From Acidobacteriota bacterium (GTDB lineage: Bacteria; Acidobacteriota; Blastocatellia; RBC074): a stretch of DNA of 57,303 bases. This document shows, piece after piece, positions 49,101-57,283 of the stretch. The translations under genes were made by a program, and so were the position numbers. Position 1 is the stretch's first letter. Each line of letters opens with the position of its first letter. The stretch spans positions 1-57,303 of the forward strand of contig JAFDVL010000118.1 of NCBI GenBank assembly GCA_018268995.1, in the 5' to 3' direction. The notes below the pieces were generated by a model. The model was not told the DNA's origin, made no database searches, and worked only from the letters and a program-made list of their open reading frames with translations.

Positions 49101-50558
49101 ATGGAGAAAAATCAATTAACTGAATTGGTGCGCTCGCTGCTGTCATTAGCTCGTGAAACTGAGTGGATAGAGTTCAAACATAACAATGCTGACCCCGAAG
49201 AAATTGGCGAATATCTTTCCGCACTTGCTAACTCCGCCGCGTTGAAAAGGCAAAAAGCCGGATACATTATTTGGGGCGTTGACGACTCTACACATAAGTT
49301 GATCGGAACAGATTTTAAGCCACATAGCGCAAAGGTTGGGGGCCAGGAGCTTGAAAGCTGGCTGGCCAATCTTTTGCATCCTCGTCCTGACGTTAGAATT
49401 TATGAGCTTGAAATAGATAACGTCCAACTGGTTATTTTTGAAATTCCTGCTGCACACCATACACCTATTCGATTCAAAGAGATGGAGTTCGTACGGGTTG
49501 GAAGCTATAAAAAGAAGCTCAAGGAATATCCCGAAAAAGAAAGAGAGCTATGGGCCATTTTCCAGAATCGAAATTTTGAAGAAGATGTTGCCCTGGAAAA
49601 TTTAAGCGGTGACCAAGTATTGGGGTTATTGGATTATCAAACCTACTTTGAACTCACCAGTCAGCCGATACCTTCGACCCAAGTTTCTATCCTGAATCGC
49701 CTTGTTGACGAAAAATTCCTGACTTCACAGCCTGATGGGAAATTAAGCATCACCCACTTTGGCGCGATTCTTTTTGCCAGAGATTTACGGCGCTTTGGGC
49801 GGCTCTCGCACAAGGCTTTGCGGGTCATTGCCTATAGTGGCAAAGGGCGTATTGAGACGATCCGTGAGATGCCTGAAATGATGGGATATGCGGTCGGCTT
49901 TGAGCGTGCTCTTGCTTTTATTAAAGATCGCCTACCTCTCAATGAACAATTGGGCGAAGCGTTTAGAAAAGAAGTGACGATGTATCCTGCGCGAGCAATT
50001 CGTGAGTTGGTGGCGAATACTCTAATTCATCAGGATTTTTATATTTTCGGGGCTGGGCCAAAAGTTGAAATTTTCTCTGATCGCATTGAGTTTACGAATC
50101 CCGGCAGTCCGCTGATTGACCCCCTCAGATTCATTGACCAGCCGCCCCGTTCAAGAAACGAACAACTGGCTGCCTTTATGCGCCGCATCAACATTTGCGA
50201 AGAACGCGGCAGCGGAATTGATAAGGTGATTTTTGACATAGAGATTTTCCAGCTTCCCGCCCCAGATTTCAGAGTTATTGAAGACAATACCGTCTCTATT
50301 CTTTATGCGGATAAGCCGTTGTCTGCAATGGATGCGAAAGACCGCGTTCGCGCTTGTTACCAACACGCTTGCCTAAAGAATGTGTTCAATGAGCGTATGA
50401 CGAATGAAAGCTTGAGAACACGGTTAAAGATCGCCGAGCACAATTATTCAACGGCATCAAGAATCATTGCTGAGACGATGAGAGCTGGGCTGATTAAGCC
50501 CTTTGATCCCGAAATCAAATCGAAGCGATTGTCCAGCTATGTTCCTTTCTGGTTCTGA
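49101..50558 (+). CDS. AlbA_2/ATP-binding (HATPase-like) regulatory protein
   Basis: A 485-residue protein. The N-terminal AlbA_2 domain (about 12-130: ETEWIEFKHNNADPEEIGEYL...SALANSAAL...GYIIWGVDD) resembles Schlafen-type nucleic-acid/ATP-binding domains. The central and C-terminal parts carry a GHKL-like ATP-binding region (YPARAIRELVANTLIHQDFY, FTNPGSPL, NICEERGSGIDKV). A winged-helix-like end follows (LRTRLKIAEHNYSTASRIIAE). Such proteins are usually called transcriptional regulators or ATP-dependent helicase-like, but biochemical roles are poorly known and some sit in defence islands. The ATG at 49101 has GGGGGT upstream. It lies 37 bases after the kinase gene on the same strand. Confidence 0.85.
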   Translation: MEKNQLTELVRSLLSLARETEWIEFKHNNADPEEIGEYLSALANSAALKRQKAGYIIWGVDDSTHKLIGTDFKPHSAKVGGQELESWLANLLHPRPDVRIYELEIDNVQLVIFEIPAAHHTPIRFKEMEFVRVGSYKKKLKEYPEKERELWAIFQNRNFEEDVALENLSGDQVLGLLDYQTYFELTSQPIPSTQVSILNRLVDEKFLTSQPDGKLSITHFGAILFARDLRRFGRLSHKALRVIAYSGKGRIETIREMPEMMGYAVGFERALAFIKDRLPLNEQLGEAFRKEVTMYPARAIRELVANTLIHQDFYIFGAGPKVEIFSDRIEFTNPGSPLIDPLRFIDQPPRSRNEQLAAFMRRINICEERGSGIDKVIFDIEIFQLPAPDFRVIEDNTVSILYADKPLSAMDAKDRVRACYQHACLKNVFNERMTNESLRTRLKIAEHNYSTASRIIAETMRAGLIKPFDPEIKSKRLSSYVPFWF

Positions 50559-50690
50559 CTTTATGTGATGGGCATGTGATGAATAGAAGGAAAGGTAACA
50601 GACAGCTTCTGTCCGTATATTGTCAATACCTTGTAATCCAATAGATTACAAGAAATGCTAAGGTTTTACTTTATGTGTCACGCATGTGAC
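50559..50690. repeat. Spaced direct repeats upstream of the zeta-like gene
   Basis: CTTTATGTGATGGGCATGTGAT (50559-50580) and CTTTATGTGTCACGCATGTGA-C (50669-50690) match at about 17 of 22 positions and lie 110 bases apart. The second includes the palindrome GTCAC-GCAT-GTGAC. They flank the inverted repeat at 50630-50652. This arrangement suggests regulator binding sites. Confidence 0.45.
50630..50652. promoter_or_regulatory. Palindromic operator candidate before the zeta-like gene
   Basis: CTTGTAATC (50630-50638) and GATTACAAG (50644-50652) form a perfect 9-base inverted repeat with a 5-base gap, 66 bases upstream of the start at 50718. Symmetry and position suit a dimeric repressor, as in autoregulated toxin-antitoxin loci. 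Confidence 0.55.
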
Positions 50691-50717
50691 ATGTGATAGG
50701 TAAATGGTTCCTGGCCA

Positions 50718-51314
50718 ATGAGTGAACGGAAAACGGACGGCTTTCAACTAATCATTATCGCTGGCCCAAACGGCGCAGGAAAATCAACGCTCGCGCCGTT
50801 GTTGTTGCGCGACAAGTTAAAGCTCACTGAATACGTGAACGCCGATACGATTGCGCTGGGGCTTTCGGCATTTGCGCCGGAAAATGCGGCGATGGAAGCG
50901 GGGCGTGTGATGCTCAAGCGGTTGCATCATTTAGCCGCGCAGCAGAAAAGCTTTGCGTTTGAGACAACGTTGGCAACACGGTCGTATGCGAAGTGGTTGA
51001 GGACGCTGATCGAACAAGGCTACGATGTGCATTTGATTTACTTGTGGTTGCGCAGCCCCGAAATTGCGATTGCACGTGTGCAGGAACGGGTTCGCGCAGG
51101 CGGACACGATGTGCCGGAATCTACGATTCGGCGTAGGTATAAACGAGGCGCGGAGAACTTTTTTGCGTTGTATGAATCGCTGGCGACAAGTTGGTCGGTG
51201 TACGATCACTCGCTGACGAATGCTCCGTATTGTTTAGCGATGAAGGAAGCTCAGGCTGCATCGGTCATCTTTGAGGCGAATTTATGGCGGCAATTTTGTG
51301 AGGTAGCAAAATGA
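50718..51314 (+). CDS. Zeta-toxin-like P-loop kinase
   Basis: A 198-residue protein. The Walker A motif AGPNGAGKST (residues 15-24) is followed by YVNADTIALGLS and FAFETTLATRSYAKWL, the substrate-binding pattern of zeta-type P-loop kinases (which phosphorylate UDP-N-acetylglucosamine in known toxins), then an Arg-rich lid (RVRAGGHDVPESTIRRRYKR). Chromosomal homologues of this size are often annotated as zeta toxin-like or AAA proteins without shown toxicity. The start at 50718 (MSERKTDGFQ) is close to the motif. The stop overlaps the start of a 70-residue partner (ATGA). Confidence 0.85.
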   Translation: MSERKTDGFQLIIIAGPNGAGKSTLAPLLLRDKLKLTEYVNADTIALGLSAFAPENAAMEAGRVMLKRLHHLAAQQKSFAFETTLATRSYAKWLRTLIEQGYDVHLIYLWLRSPEIAIARVQERVRAGGHDVPESTIRRRYKRGAENFFALYESLATSWSVYDHSLTNAPYCLAMKEAQAASVIFEANLWRQFCEVAK

Positions 51315-51523
51315 AAGAAGAGACGAACGGGCAATCAGGCTTGCGCGTTCCACATGGGAAGGAACTCGAAAACATCCTACGTGAAGCAGGTCGCCAAGCA
51401 CGGATCATGCACAAAAAACTCGGCAACCCCATCGCCAATTGGCAGGATGGCAAAGTCGTGATTATCCCACCTGAAGAAATCCCTGTTGATGATGACGAAG
51501 TTGTAACGGTGAAGAACGATTAG
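51311..51523 (+). CDS. Small partner protein of the zeta-like kinase
   Basis: A 70-residue protein with no named family. The core LRVPHGKELENILREAGRQA followed by MHKKLGNPIANWQDGKVVIIPPEEIP is a compact helix-then-hairpin pattern that I recall directly downstream of zeta-like P-loop kinase genes in several genomes. Its ATG overlaps the kinase gene stop by 4 bases, so translation is coupled. The order (kinase first, small gene second) is the reverse of epsilon-zeta systems. It may be the antitoxin or an accessory factor. No experimental link is known to me. Confidence 0.7.
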   Translation: MKEETNGQSGLRVPHGKELENILREAGRQARIMHKKLGNPIANWQDGKVVIIPPEEIPVDDDEVVTVKND

Positions 51524-51537
51524 CCTTACCCGCATCT

Positions 51538-51587
51538 CGTTATATCTTTTTTCAGTCGAAAATTTTCAATCGAAAAAAGGTATAACG
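51538..51587. repeat. Long A/T-rich hairpin downstream of the zeta-like pair
   Basis: The arm at 51538-51553 (CGTTATATCTTTTTTC) pairs with 51572-51587 (GAAAAAAGGTATAACG) at 15 of 16 positions. The loop holds a secondary TCGAAAATTTTC symmetry. It begins 14 bases after the stop at 51523 and may end or stabilise that transcript. Confidence 0.55.
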
Positions 51588-51627
51588 CCAATAGGTATAA
51601 TGAACCGCTGAAACAGCAACTCAACAA

Positions 51628-51655
51628 ACAAAAAAGGCGAGAAGAAATCCTCGCC
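51628..51655 (-). terminator. Intrinsic terminator of the fadNAE operon
   Basis: On the minus strand GGCGAG (51650-51655) pairs with CTCGCC (51636-51641) across an 8-base loop, followed by a T-run (A-run 51628-51635). It lies just past the fadE stop at 51685. The plus strand also ends in TTTTCC, so it may serve both directions. Confidence 0.8.
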
Positions 51656-51684
51656 TTTTCCGTTTCTGCGTTGTCCCGAAACTT

Positions 51685-53469
51685 TTAGAACAAATACCCG
51701 CCAGCGGCTACGACCTTATCCGCCAGGCTTTCCCGAATTGCCGAGGTGTTGATCGGCGTGTACTTCGTGAAGCGTTTCAGCGCAGCCAACAGCATCCGCA
51801 AATCATCGCCTTCGGCAATCGCGGCCAACGCGTTCTTCGCGGCGGCTTCGATGCGACCGAGGGCGTCGTTGGTGTAGAGCTTCGTTGCGTCAATCGCGGC
51901 TTGATGTTTCTCTGCGCCGTCGCGTTCAATCAGCTTCGCGGTGCGGGCGATGGCGCTGTCAATCAAGAAAGTTTCAGTGATGATGTCGGCGGCCCAGCAG
52001 AGGATCATTTGTTGTTCAGACAAACCAGCCATGAATTTCTGCGCGGCGGAACCGAGCACCATCAACGCGACTTTCTTGGCGTTGGCGGCGATCTTGCGTT
52101 CTTCGGCCATCGGCGCGTCGTCTACATCTTCAAATGACGGCCCCGCGAGCAATTCTTCCTGCAATTGTTTCGCGGCGGCGAGCAGCGGCAATTCGCCTTT
52201 CATCGCGCGCTTGAGCAATTGGCCGGGAATCAGCAGGCGATTGATTTCGTTCGTGCCTTCAAAGATACGATTGACGCGGCAATCGCGGTACACGCCTTCA
52301 ACCGGGTAATCTTCCGTGAAGCCGTTGCCGCCATAAATTTGCACGCCTTCGTCGGCGCAGTAAAACAACGCTTCGGTGCCCGCGACTTTAATCATCGCGC
52401 ATTCGATGGCGTATTCTTCGACAGCTTTCAGGATTTCAGTAGGCAGGCTTTTATCAATGCCGTGCTCGCGGTCTTCGATCATACCGGCGGTGCGATAGAC
52501 AGCGGATTCGACGGCGTAGATGCGCGCGAGCATTTCCGCGAGTTTGTATTTGATCGCGCCAAAGGTCGCAATCGCGCGCCCAAATTGATGCCGTTCTTTC
52601 GCGTAGTTGGCCGACAAACTCAGCACGCGTTTCGCGCCACCGATGGAACCTGCGCCCATCTTGATGCGCCCGAAATTCAGCACGTTGAAGGCGATCAAGT
52701 GGCCTTTGCCAATTTCGCCGAGCAAACGATCTTTCGGGATTTTTGCATCCTGCAAAAGCACTGGCGTCGTCGAAGAGCCGCGTTGACCGAGCTTGTGTTC
52801 TTCTTTGCCGGGCGTGACGCCGGGATCGTCTTTTTCGACGATGAAGGCCGAAAACTTGTCGCCGTCTACTTTCGCAAACACGATGAACAAATCCGCAAAG
52901 CCGCCGTTCGTGATCCACATTTTTTCGCCGTTCAAAATCCAATGTTCGCCGTCTTCGCTGAGTCGCGCAACGGTCTTGGCGCTGAGTGCGTCGGAACCCG
53001 AAGTAGACTCGCTCAGGCAATACGAACTGATCCATTCGGCGGAACCGATCTTGGGCAGGTAATGTGCTTTCTGTTCTTCGTTGCCAAAGAACACGATGGG
53101 CAACAAGCCAATGCTGCTGGTTGCGCCGAAGCCTGTGGCGAACGAAGCTTGGCCGGAAAGATGTTCGGCAACCAACATATTCGAGATGTGATCCAGTTCA
53201 AGACCATCGTATTTTTCCGGGATCGAAGCATTGATCAATCCAAGTTCCGCGCCTTTGCGAATCAGGCTGCGCTGCACTTCGTAGTCTTTGGATTCGAGTG
53301 CTTCGTGCTGCGGAATGACTTCCTTGTCCATGAATTCGTTCGTCGTGTCTCGAATCATCCGATGTTCTTCGGTGAAATCTTCGGGCGAGTACACTTGCGA
53401 CGGCGTGGTTTCCGCGAGCAAAAATCCACCACCTTTGACGACTGTTTTTCCCTGTGCTGTAGCTGACAT
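51685..53469 (-). CDS. fadE: Acyl-CoA dehydrogenase, long FadE type
   Basis: A 594-residue FAD enzyme performing the first oxidation of acyl-CoA in beta-oxidation, passing electrons to electron-transfer flavoprotein. The core has FAD/substrate motifs YCLSESTSGSDALS, WITNGGFADLF and YGGNGFTEDYPVEGVYRD, with the catalytic Glu region in IFEGTNEINRLLI. About 150 extra C-terminal residues place it with the VLCAD/ACAD9-like and Bacillus FadE group, whose length (594 from memory) matches. The ATG at 53469 (MSATAQGKTV) is preferred; 26 upstream codons fall in a palindromic element. It is the last gene of the operon. Confidence 0.93.
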   Translation of the reverse strand: MSATAQGKTVVKGGGFLLAETTPSQVYSPEDFTEEHRMIRDTTNEFMDKEVIPQHEALESKDYEVQRSLIRKGAELGLINASIPEKYDGLELDHISNMLVAEHLSGQASFATGFGATSSIGLLPIVFFGNEEQKAHYLPKIGSAEWISSYCLSESTSGSDALSAKTVARLSEDGEHWILNGEKMWITNGGFADLFIVFAKVDGDKFSAFIVEKDDPGVTPGKEEHKLGQRGSSTTPVLLQDAKIPKDRLLGEIGKGHLIAFNVLNFGRIKMGAGSIGGAKRVLSLSANYAKERHQFGRAIATFGAIKYKLAEMLARIYAVESAVYRTAGMIEDREHGIDKSLPTEILKAVEEYAIECAMIKVAGTEALFYCADEGVQIYGGNGFTEDYPVEGVYRDCRVNRIFEGTNEINRLLIPGQLLKRAMKGELPLLAAAKQLQEELLAGPSFEDVDDAPMAEERKIAANAKKVALMVLGSAAQKFMAGLSEQQMILCWAADIITETFLIDSAIARTAKLIERDGAEKHQAAIDATKLYTNDALGRIEAAAKNALAAIAEGDDLRMLLAALKRFTKYTPINTSAIRESLADKVVAAGGYLF

Positions 53470-53481
53470 AAAAGCCTTTCT

Positions 53482-53554
53482 GGTGGTCAGTGGTCGGTGG
53501 TCGGTGAATCGGCAGTTGCATTCTACCGGCCACCGGCCACCAACCACCGATCAC
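53482..53554. repeat. Facing-arm element, GGTCAGTGGTC family (second copy)
   Basis: The left arm GGTGGTCAGTGGTCGGTGG... (from 53482) and the right arm ...CCACCAACCACCGATCACCC (to 53554) are reverse complements with a spacer of about 18 bases. It fills the fadA-fadE gap and is the clearest relative of the element at 4681-4767. Confidence 0.75.
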
Positions 53555-53558
53555 CCTT

Positions 53559-54776
53559 TCAGTTCATAAGATTTTCAAAAATTCCAGCAGCGCCCATACC
53601 GCCGCCGACACACATCGTGACCATGCCGTATCTGGCTCCGGTGCGCTTCATTTCCTGCAAAATCGTCGCGGTAAGCTTGGCTCCGGTGCAGCCGAGCGGA
53701 TGCCCCAGCGCGAGCGCGCCGCCATTGACGTTGACGCGTTCGGGATCAATGTTCAGATGCTTGATGACGGCGAGCGCCTGGGCGGCGAACGCTTCGTTGA
53801 GTTCGATGACGTCGATGTCATCGAGCTTGAGACCCGCGATTTTCAACGCTTTCGGAATCGCTTCGACTGGGCCGATGCCCATCAATTCCGGCGGCACGCC
53901 CGCGACGGCGTAGCACACGAAACGCGCCATTGGCTTGAGTCCCAAGGCTTCGGCACGTTCGCGCGACATCAGCAACGCAGCGGCTGCGCCATCGGACATT
54001 TGCGAAGACGTTCCAGCAGTGACCGTGCCGCGCGCGTGAAAGACAGGTTTCAGTTTCGCCAAGCCTTCCAGCGAAGTATCGCGCCGCACGCCTTCGTCGG
54101 TATCAAACACAAACTCTTTCGTAGCGATGCGATTCTTCGCGTTGAGCGGTTTGCCTGCGGCTGCGGCGATCACATTAACTTCACGACTCACAACCGTGAT
54201 GGGCACGATTTCATCTTTGAATTTTCCTGCGTCAATGGCTGCGCCTGCACGTTGATGCGAACGCACGGCAAATGCTTCTGCCTCTGCGCGCGAGATTTCG
54301 TACTTCTGCGCGACGTTTTCAGCGGTTAATCCCATGTTCAAGTACACATCAGGATAAACATCTGTCAGCGTTGGATTCGGCGACAGGTTGTAACCGCCCA
54401 TCGGCAACATAGACATAGACTCCGCGCCACCGCCAATGGCCACTTCTGACGAGCCGACCATAATGTGTTCGGCAGCCTGCGCGATGGCTTGCAATCCCGA
54501 CGAGCAAAAACGATTGATCGTCAGCGCCGAAGTCGTCACGGGCAAACCGCCAAGCAGCGCGATTTGCCGCGCCATATTCGCGCCCTGCTGTGCTTCGGGT
54601 GTAGCGCATCCGATGACGACATCATCCACTTCCGCTGGATCAAGTCCCGGCGTGCGCGCCAATAATTCCTTGATGACTGCGCCGCCCAAATCGTCAGTCC
54701 GCGTGTCTTTGAGCGTGCCGCGCGGTGCCTTGCCAATCGCGGTTCTGAGTGCGTTTACGATAACTGCTTCACGCAT
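53559..54776 (-). CDS. fadA: Acetyl-CoA acyltransferase (3-ketoacyl-CoA thiolase)
   Basis: A 405-residue thiolase for the last, CoA-dependent cleavage of beta-oxidation. The nucleophilic Cys is in NRFCSSGLQAIA (about residue 91), His/Cys of the second half are in GHPLGCTGAKL and CVGGGMGAAGIF, and NGGALALGHP completes the active site. The ATG at 54776 (MREAVIVNALRTAIGK) has GAGGAG upstream and matches family N-termini. It lies between fadN and fadE on the same strand, separated from each by one palindromic element, and would work with both as one pathway. Confidence 0.96.
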   Translation of the reverse strand: MREAVIVNALRTAIGKAPRGTLKDTRTDDLGGAVIKELLARTPGLDPAEVDDVVIGCATPEAQQGANMARQIALLGGLPVTTSALTINRFCSSGLQAIAQAAEHIMVGSSEVAIGGGAESMSMLPMGGYNLSPNPTLTDVYPDVYLNMGLTAENVAQKYEISRAEAEAFAVRSHQRAGAAIDAGKFKDEIVPITVVSREVNVIAAAAGKPLNAKNRIATKEFVFDTDEGVRRDTSLEGLAKLKPVFHARGTVTAGTSSQMSDGAAAALLMSRERAEALGLKPMARFVCYAVAGVPPELMGIGPVEAIPKALKIAGLKLDDIDVIELNEAFAAQALAVIKHLNIDPERVNVNGGALALGHPLGCTGAKLTATILQEMKRTGARYGMVTMCVGGGMGAAGIFENLMN

Positions 54777-54792
54777 GAATTTGTCTCCTCTG

Positions 54793-54869
54793 AAATGTAC
54801 GACAGGCGGCTCGCCTGTCAGGTCATTTCTTTTACAAGCAGGGACAGGCAAGCTGCCTGTCGTACATTT
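54793..54869. repeat. Facing-arm element, GACAGGCGGCTCGCCTGTC family (second copy)
   Basis: The left arm AAATGTACGACAGGCGGC... (54793-54820) and the right arm ...GCTGCCTGTCGTACATTT (54841-54869) are reverse complements with a 20-base spacer. It matches the element at 11637-11729, and its right edge supplies the last base pairs of the fadN stop (54868-54870). Confidence 0.8.
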
Positions 54870-57258
54870 AATTTCGTAACGGCTTGCCCGTTTTGAGCAT
54901 CGCGGCCAAACGCTCTTGCGTGGCTTTGGTTCCGCATAAGCTCACAAATGCCTCGCGTTCCAGATCAAGCAAATACTGCTCCGTCACGCGCGTTGGATGC
55001 GTCAGGTTGCCGCCTGCCAGCACCTCAGCAATCTTGGTTCCAATCAACGCATCGTGATCGGAGATGTAGCCGCCGCGTTTCATCATGTGCATGCCGAGCT
55101 TGAATTTCGTCAGCGCCGCTTCGCCCAAGACCAAAATGTCCTGACGCGGTTGCGGGGCGACATAGCCTTCGCGCGCCATCGTCAGCACGGTTTGTTTGGC
55201 TTCTTCGATCAGGCGGTCGTTGTTCATCACGATGCGGTCAGTATTGCGCAGGATGCCCCAATGACGGGCTTCGATGGCGCTTGTAGCAACTTTGCCCATT
55301 GCGATCAACTCGAAGTTTTTGCGCAGGATTTCAAACTGATCGAGGTTCGGCGTATCGGCTACGGCATCGGAGGCGCGCAGCGCCATTTCCTTCGTGCCGC
55401 CGCCGCCGGGCAACAAACCGACGCCGACTTCGACCATGCCGATGTAGGTTTCTGCCGCAGCTACCGCGCGATCCGAATGTAGTGTCAGTTCGCACCCACC
55501 GCCGAGCGACAAGCCGAATGGGGCAACGACGACGGGCTTGGGCGAATAGCGCAGGCTCGTGGTCATCGTTTGGAACTGCTTCACGGCAAACGCGAGTTCG
55601 TCCCAATCGCCTTCCTGCGCGCCCATCAGGATGAGCATGATGTTTGCGCCTGCCGAAAAATTCGGGCCTTGATTGCCGACGACGAGGCCGACGAAATTCT
55701 TTTCGACTTCTTTCAGCGCCGCCGCGACCATCGCAATTTGATCGCCGCCGAGCGCGTTCATCTTCGCGTGAAATTCGACGCACGCGACGCCATCACCGAG
55801 GTCAATCAAACTCGCGCCGGAGTTTTTCTTAATGACTTTTGATTGATCTTTCAGCGACTTCAGAATCGTCACGCCAGCCGGAACGCGCACGGGTTGATAC
55901 GACGCGCTGGCAAAGTCATAAAACTGCTTCACACCGTTTTCGACGCGATAAAAACTGGTGTTGCCAGCCGCGAGCATCGCTTCGATGTTGGCCGGAATCG
56001 CGCGGCCTTCTTCGCGCATCTTCGCCACCGATTTTTCGACGCCGATGGCATCCCACTTTTCAAAGATGCCCATTTCGTGCGCAAAGCCCCATCTCATGGC
56101 GTTGTCAATTTCGACGATGTTGTCCGCGATTTCCGGGATGCGATTCGCTGCATAAATGGCTGCATCGGCGAACGTGTGCCAGATGTATTCGCCTGCGCGA
56201 TCTTTCGCGTAAGCTAGTGTTTTCAGGCGTGCGCCCAAGTCTTCGATTTGTTTCGCTGCGCCGACGGAAGGGAAGTTGGCTTTCTGCTGTGGGCGATATT
56301 CAAGCGTCGCAAAATCCAGCGTCAAAATGTCTTTGCCGACTTTCTTGTAAAAGCCGCCTTTCGTCTTGTCGCCGAGCATTTTGCGCTCGACCATCTTGTC
56401 GAGGAGTTCGGGAACCTTGAATGATTCACGCCGCTCGTCATTCGTCAGCGAATTGTAGAGATTACGCGCGACGTTGTACGCCGTATCCAATCCGACAATG
56501 TCCAACGTGCGGAAGCTCGCGCTTTTCGCGTGACCGATCAGCGTGCCGCTCAACGAATCAATCTCTTCCGGCGTGTAGCCTTTTTCGAGCATGTAGCTCA
56601 AGCCGTTCAGCATCGAAAAATTCGCCAACCGATTCGCCACAAAGCCCGGCGTGTCCTTCGCGTACACGACGCCTTTGCCCATCACGCGATCAAAGAATCC
56701 GGCCATAAAACACGCGACTTCCGGAGCGGTGTCGGGCGTCGTAATAATTTCCATCAAATGCAAATAGCGCGGCGGATTGAAAAAGTGTGTACCGAGAAAA
56801 CGTTGGCGAAAGTTTTCCGAACGCCCTTCGGCTAACGATTTGATCGGGATGCCGGAGGTGTTCGATGTGATGATCGCTTCAGGATGAAGATGCGGTTCGA
56901 CGCGCTCGTACAAGCTCTGTTTGATGGCGAGATTTTCGACGATGGCTTCGACAATCCAGTCGCAACTTTTCAGTTTCGGCAAGTCGTCATCGAAGTTTCC
57001 GACAGTCACGAGATCCGCTAATTCTGACGACATGAATGCGGCGGGCTTGGCTTTCTTGGCACCTTCCAAGCCAGCCGCCGCGATGCGATTGCGAACAGAA
57101 CGTGATTCTAACGTTAACCCTTTGGCTTGTTCTTCCGGTGTTAATTCGCGCGGCGCGATGTCGAGCAATAAGCACGGGATGCCAGCATTGGCGACGTGCG
57201 CGGCGATTTGTGCGCCCATCACACCGGCCCCTAAAACAGCCACTTTTTTGATTTGCAT
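54868..57258 (-). CDS. fadN: 3-hydroxyacyl-CoA dehydrogenase/enoyl-CoA hydratase fusion (FadN-like)
   Basis: A 796-residue bifunctional protein of beta-oxidation. The NAD-binding dehydrogenase comes first (GAGVMGAQIAAHVANAG, residues 8-24, then TSNTSGIPI, HFFNPP and GFVANR), followed by a second hydroxyacyl domain. An enoyl-CoA hydratase/isomerase domain ends the protein (FSAGANIMLILMG, GLSLGGGCELTLHSDR, GLLPGGGGTKEMALR). This order is the reverse of E. coli FadB and the same as Bacillus FadN, with similar length. The ATG at 57258 has GAGAGG upstream. The operon fadN-fadA-fadE has the same gene order as in Bacillus (from memory), favouring coordinated fatty-acid use. Confidence 0.93.
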   Translation of the reverse strand: MQIKKVAVLGAGVMGAQIAAHVANAGIPCLLLDIAPRELTPEEQAKGLTLESRSVRNRIAAAGLEGAKKAKPAAFMSSELADLVTVGNFDDDLPKLKSCDWIVEAIVENLAIKQSLYERVEPHLHPEAIITSNTSGIPIKSLAEGRSENFRQRFLGTHFFNPPRYLHLMEIITTPDTAPEVACFMAGFFDRVMGKGVVYAKDTPGFVANRLANFSMLNGLSYMLEKGYTPEEIDSLSGTLIGHAKSASFRTLDIVGLDTAYNVARNLYNSLTNDERRESFKVPELLDKMVERKMLGDKTKGGFYKKVGKDILTLDFATLEYRPQQKANFPSVGAAKQIEDLGARLKTLAYAKDRAGEYIWHTFADAAIYAANRIPEIADNIVEIDNAMRWGFAHEMGIFEKWDAIGVEKSVAKMREEGRAIPANIEAMLAAGNTSFYRVENGVKQFYDFASASYQPVRVPAGVTILKSLKDQSKVIKKNSGASLIDLGDGVACVEFHAKMNALGGDQIAMVAAALKEVEKNFVGLVVGNQGPNFSAGANIMLILMGAQEGDWDELAFAVKQFQTMTTSLRYSPKPVVVAPFGLSLGGGCELTLHSDRAVAAAETYIGMVEVGVGLLPGGGGTKEMALRASDAVADTPNLDQFEILRKNFELIAMGKVATSAIEARHWGILRNTDRIVMNNDRLIEEAKQTVLTMAREGYVAPQPRQDILVLGEAALTKFKLGMHMMKRGGYISDHDALIGTKIAEVLAGGNLTHPTRVTEQYLLDLEREAFVSLCGTKATQERLAAMLKTGKPLRN

Positions 57259-57283
57259 TGATAACCTCTCTTCAGGATTTTGG

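Noticed and set aside
50559..50690. Direct repeats as attachment sites of an integrated element
   Set aside because: They bracket only about 110 bases, with no integrase or cargo; regulatory sites are more likely.
52165..53466. 433-codon plus-strand open frame opposite fadE
   Set aside because: Antisense to a strongly supported acyl-CoA dehydrogenase; Phe/Arg-rich shadow composition.
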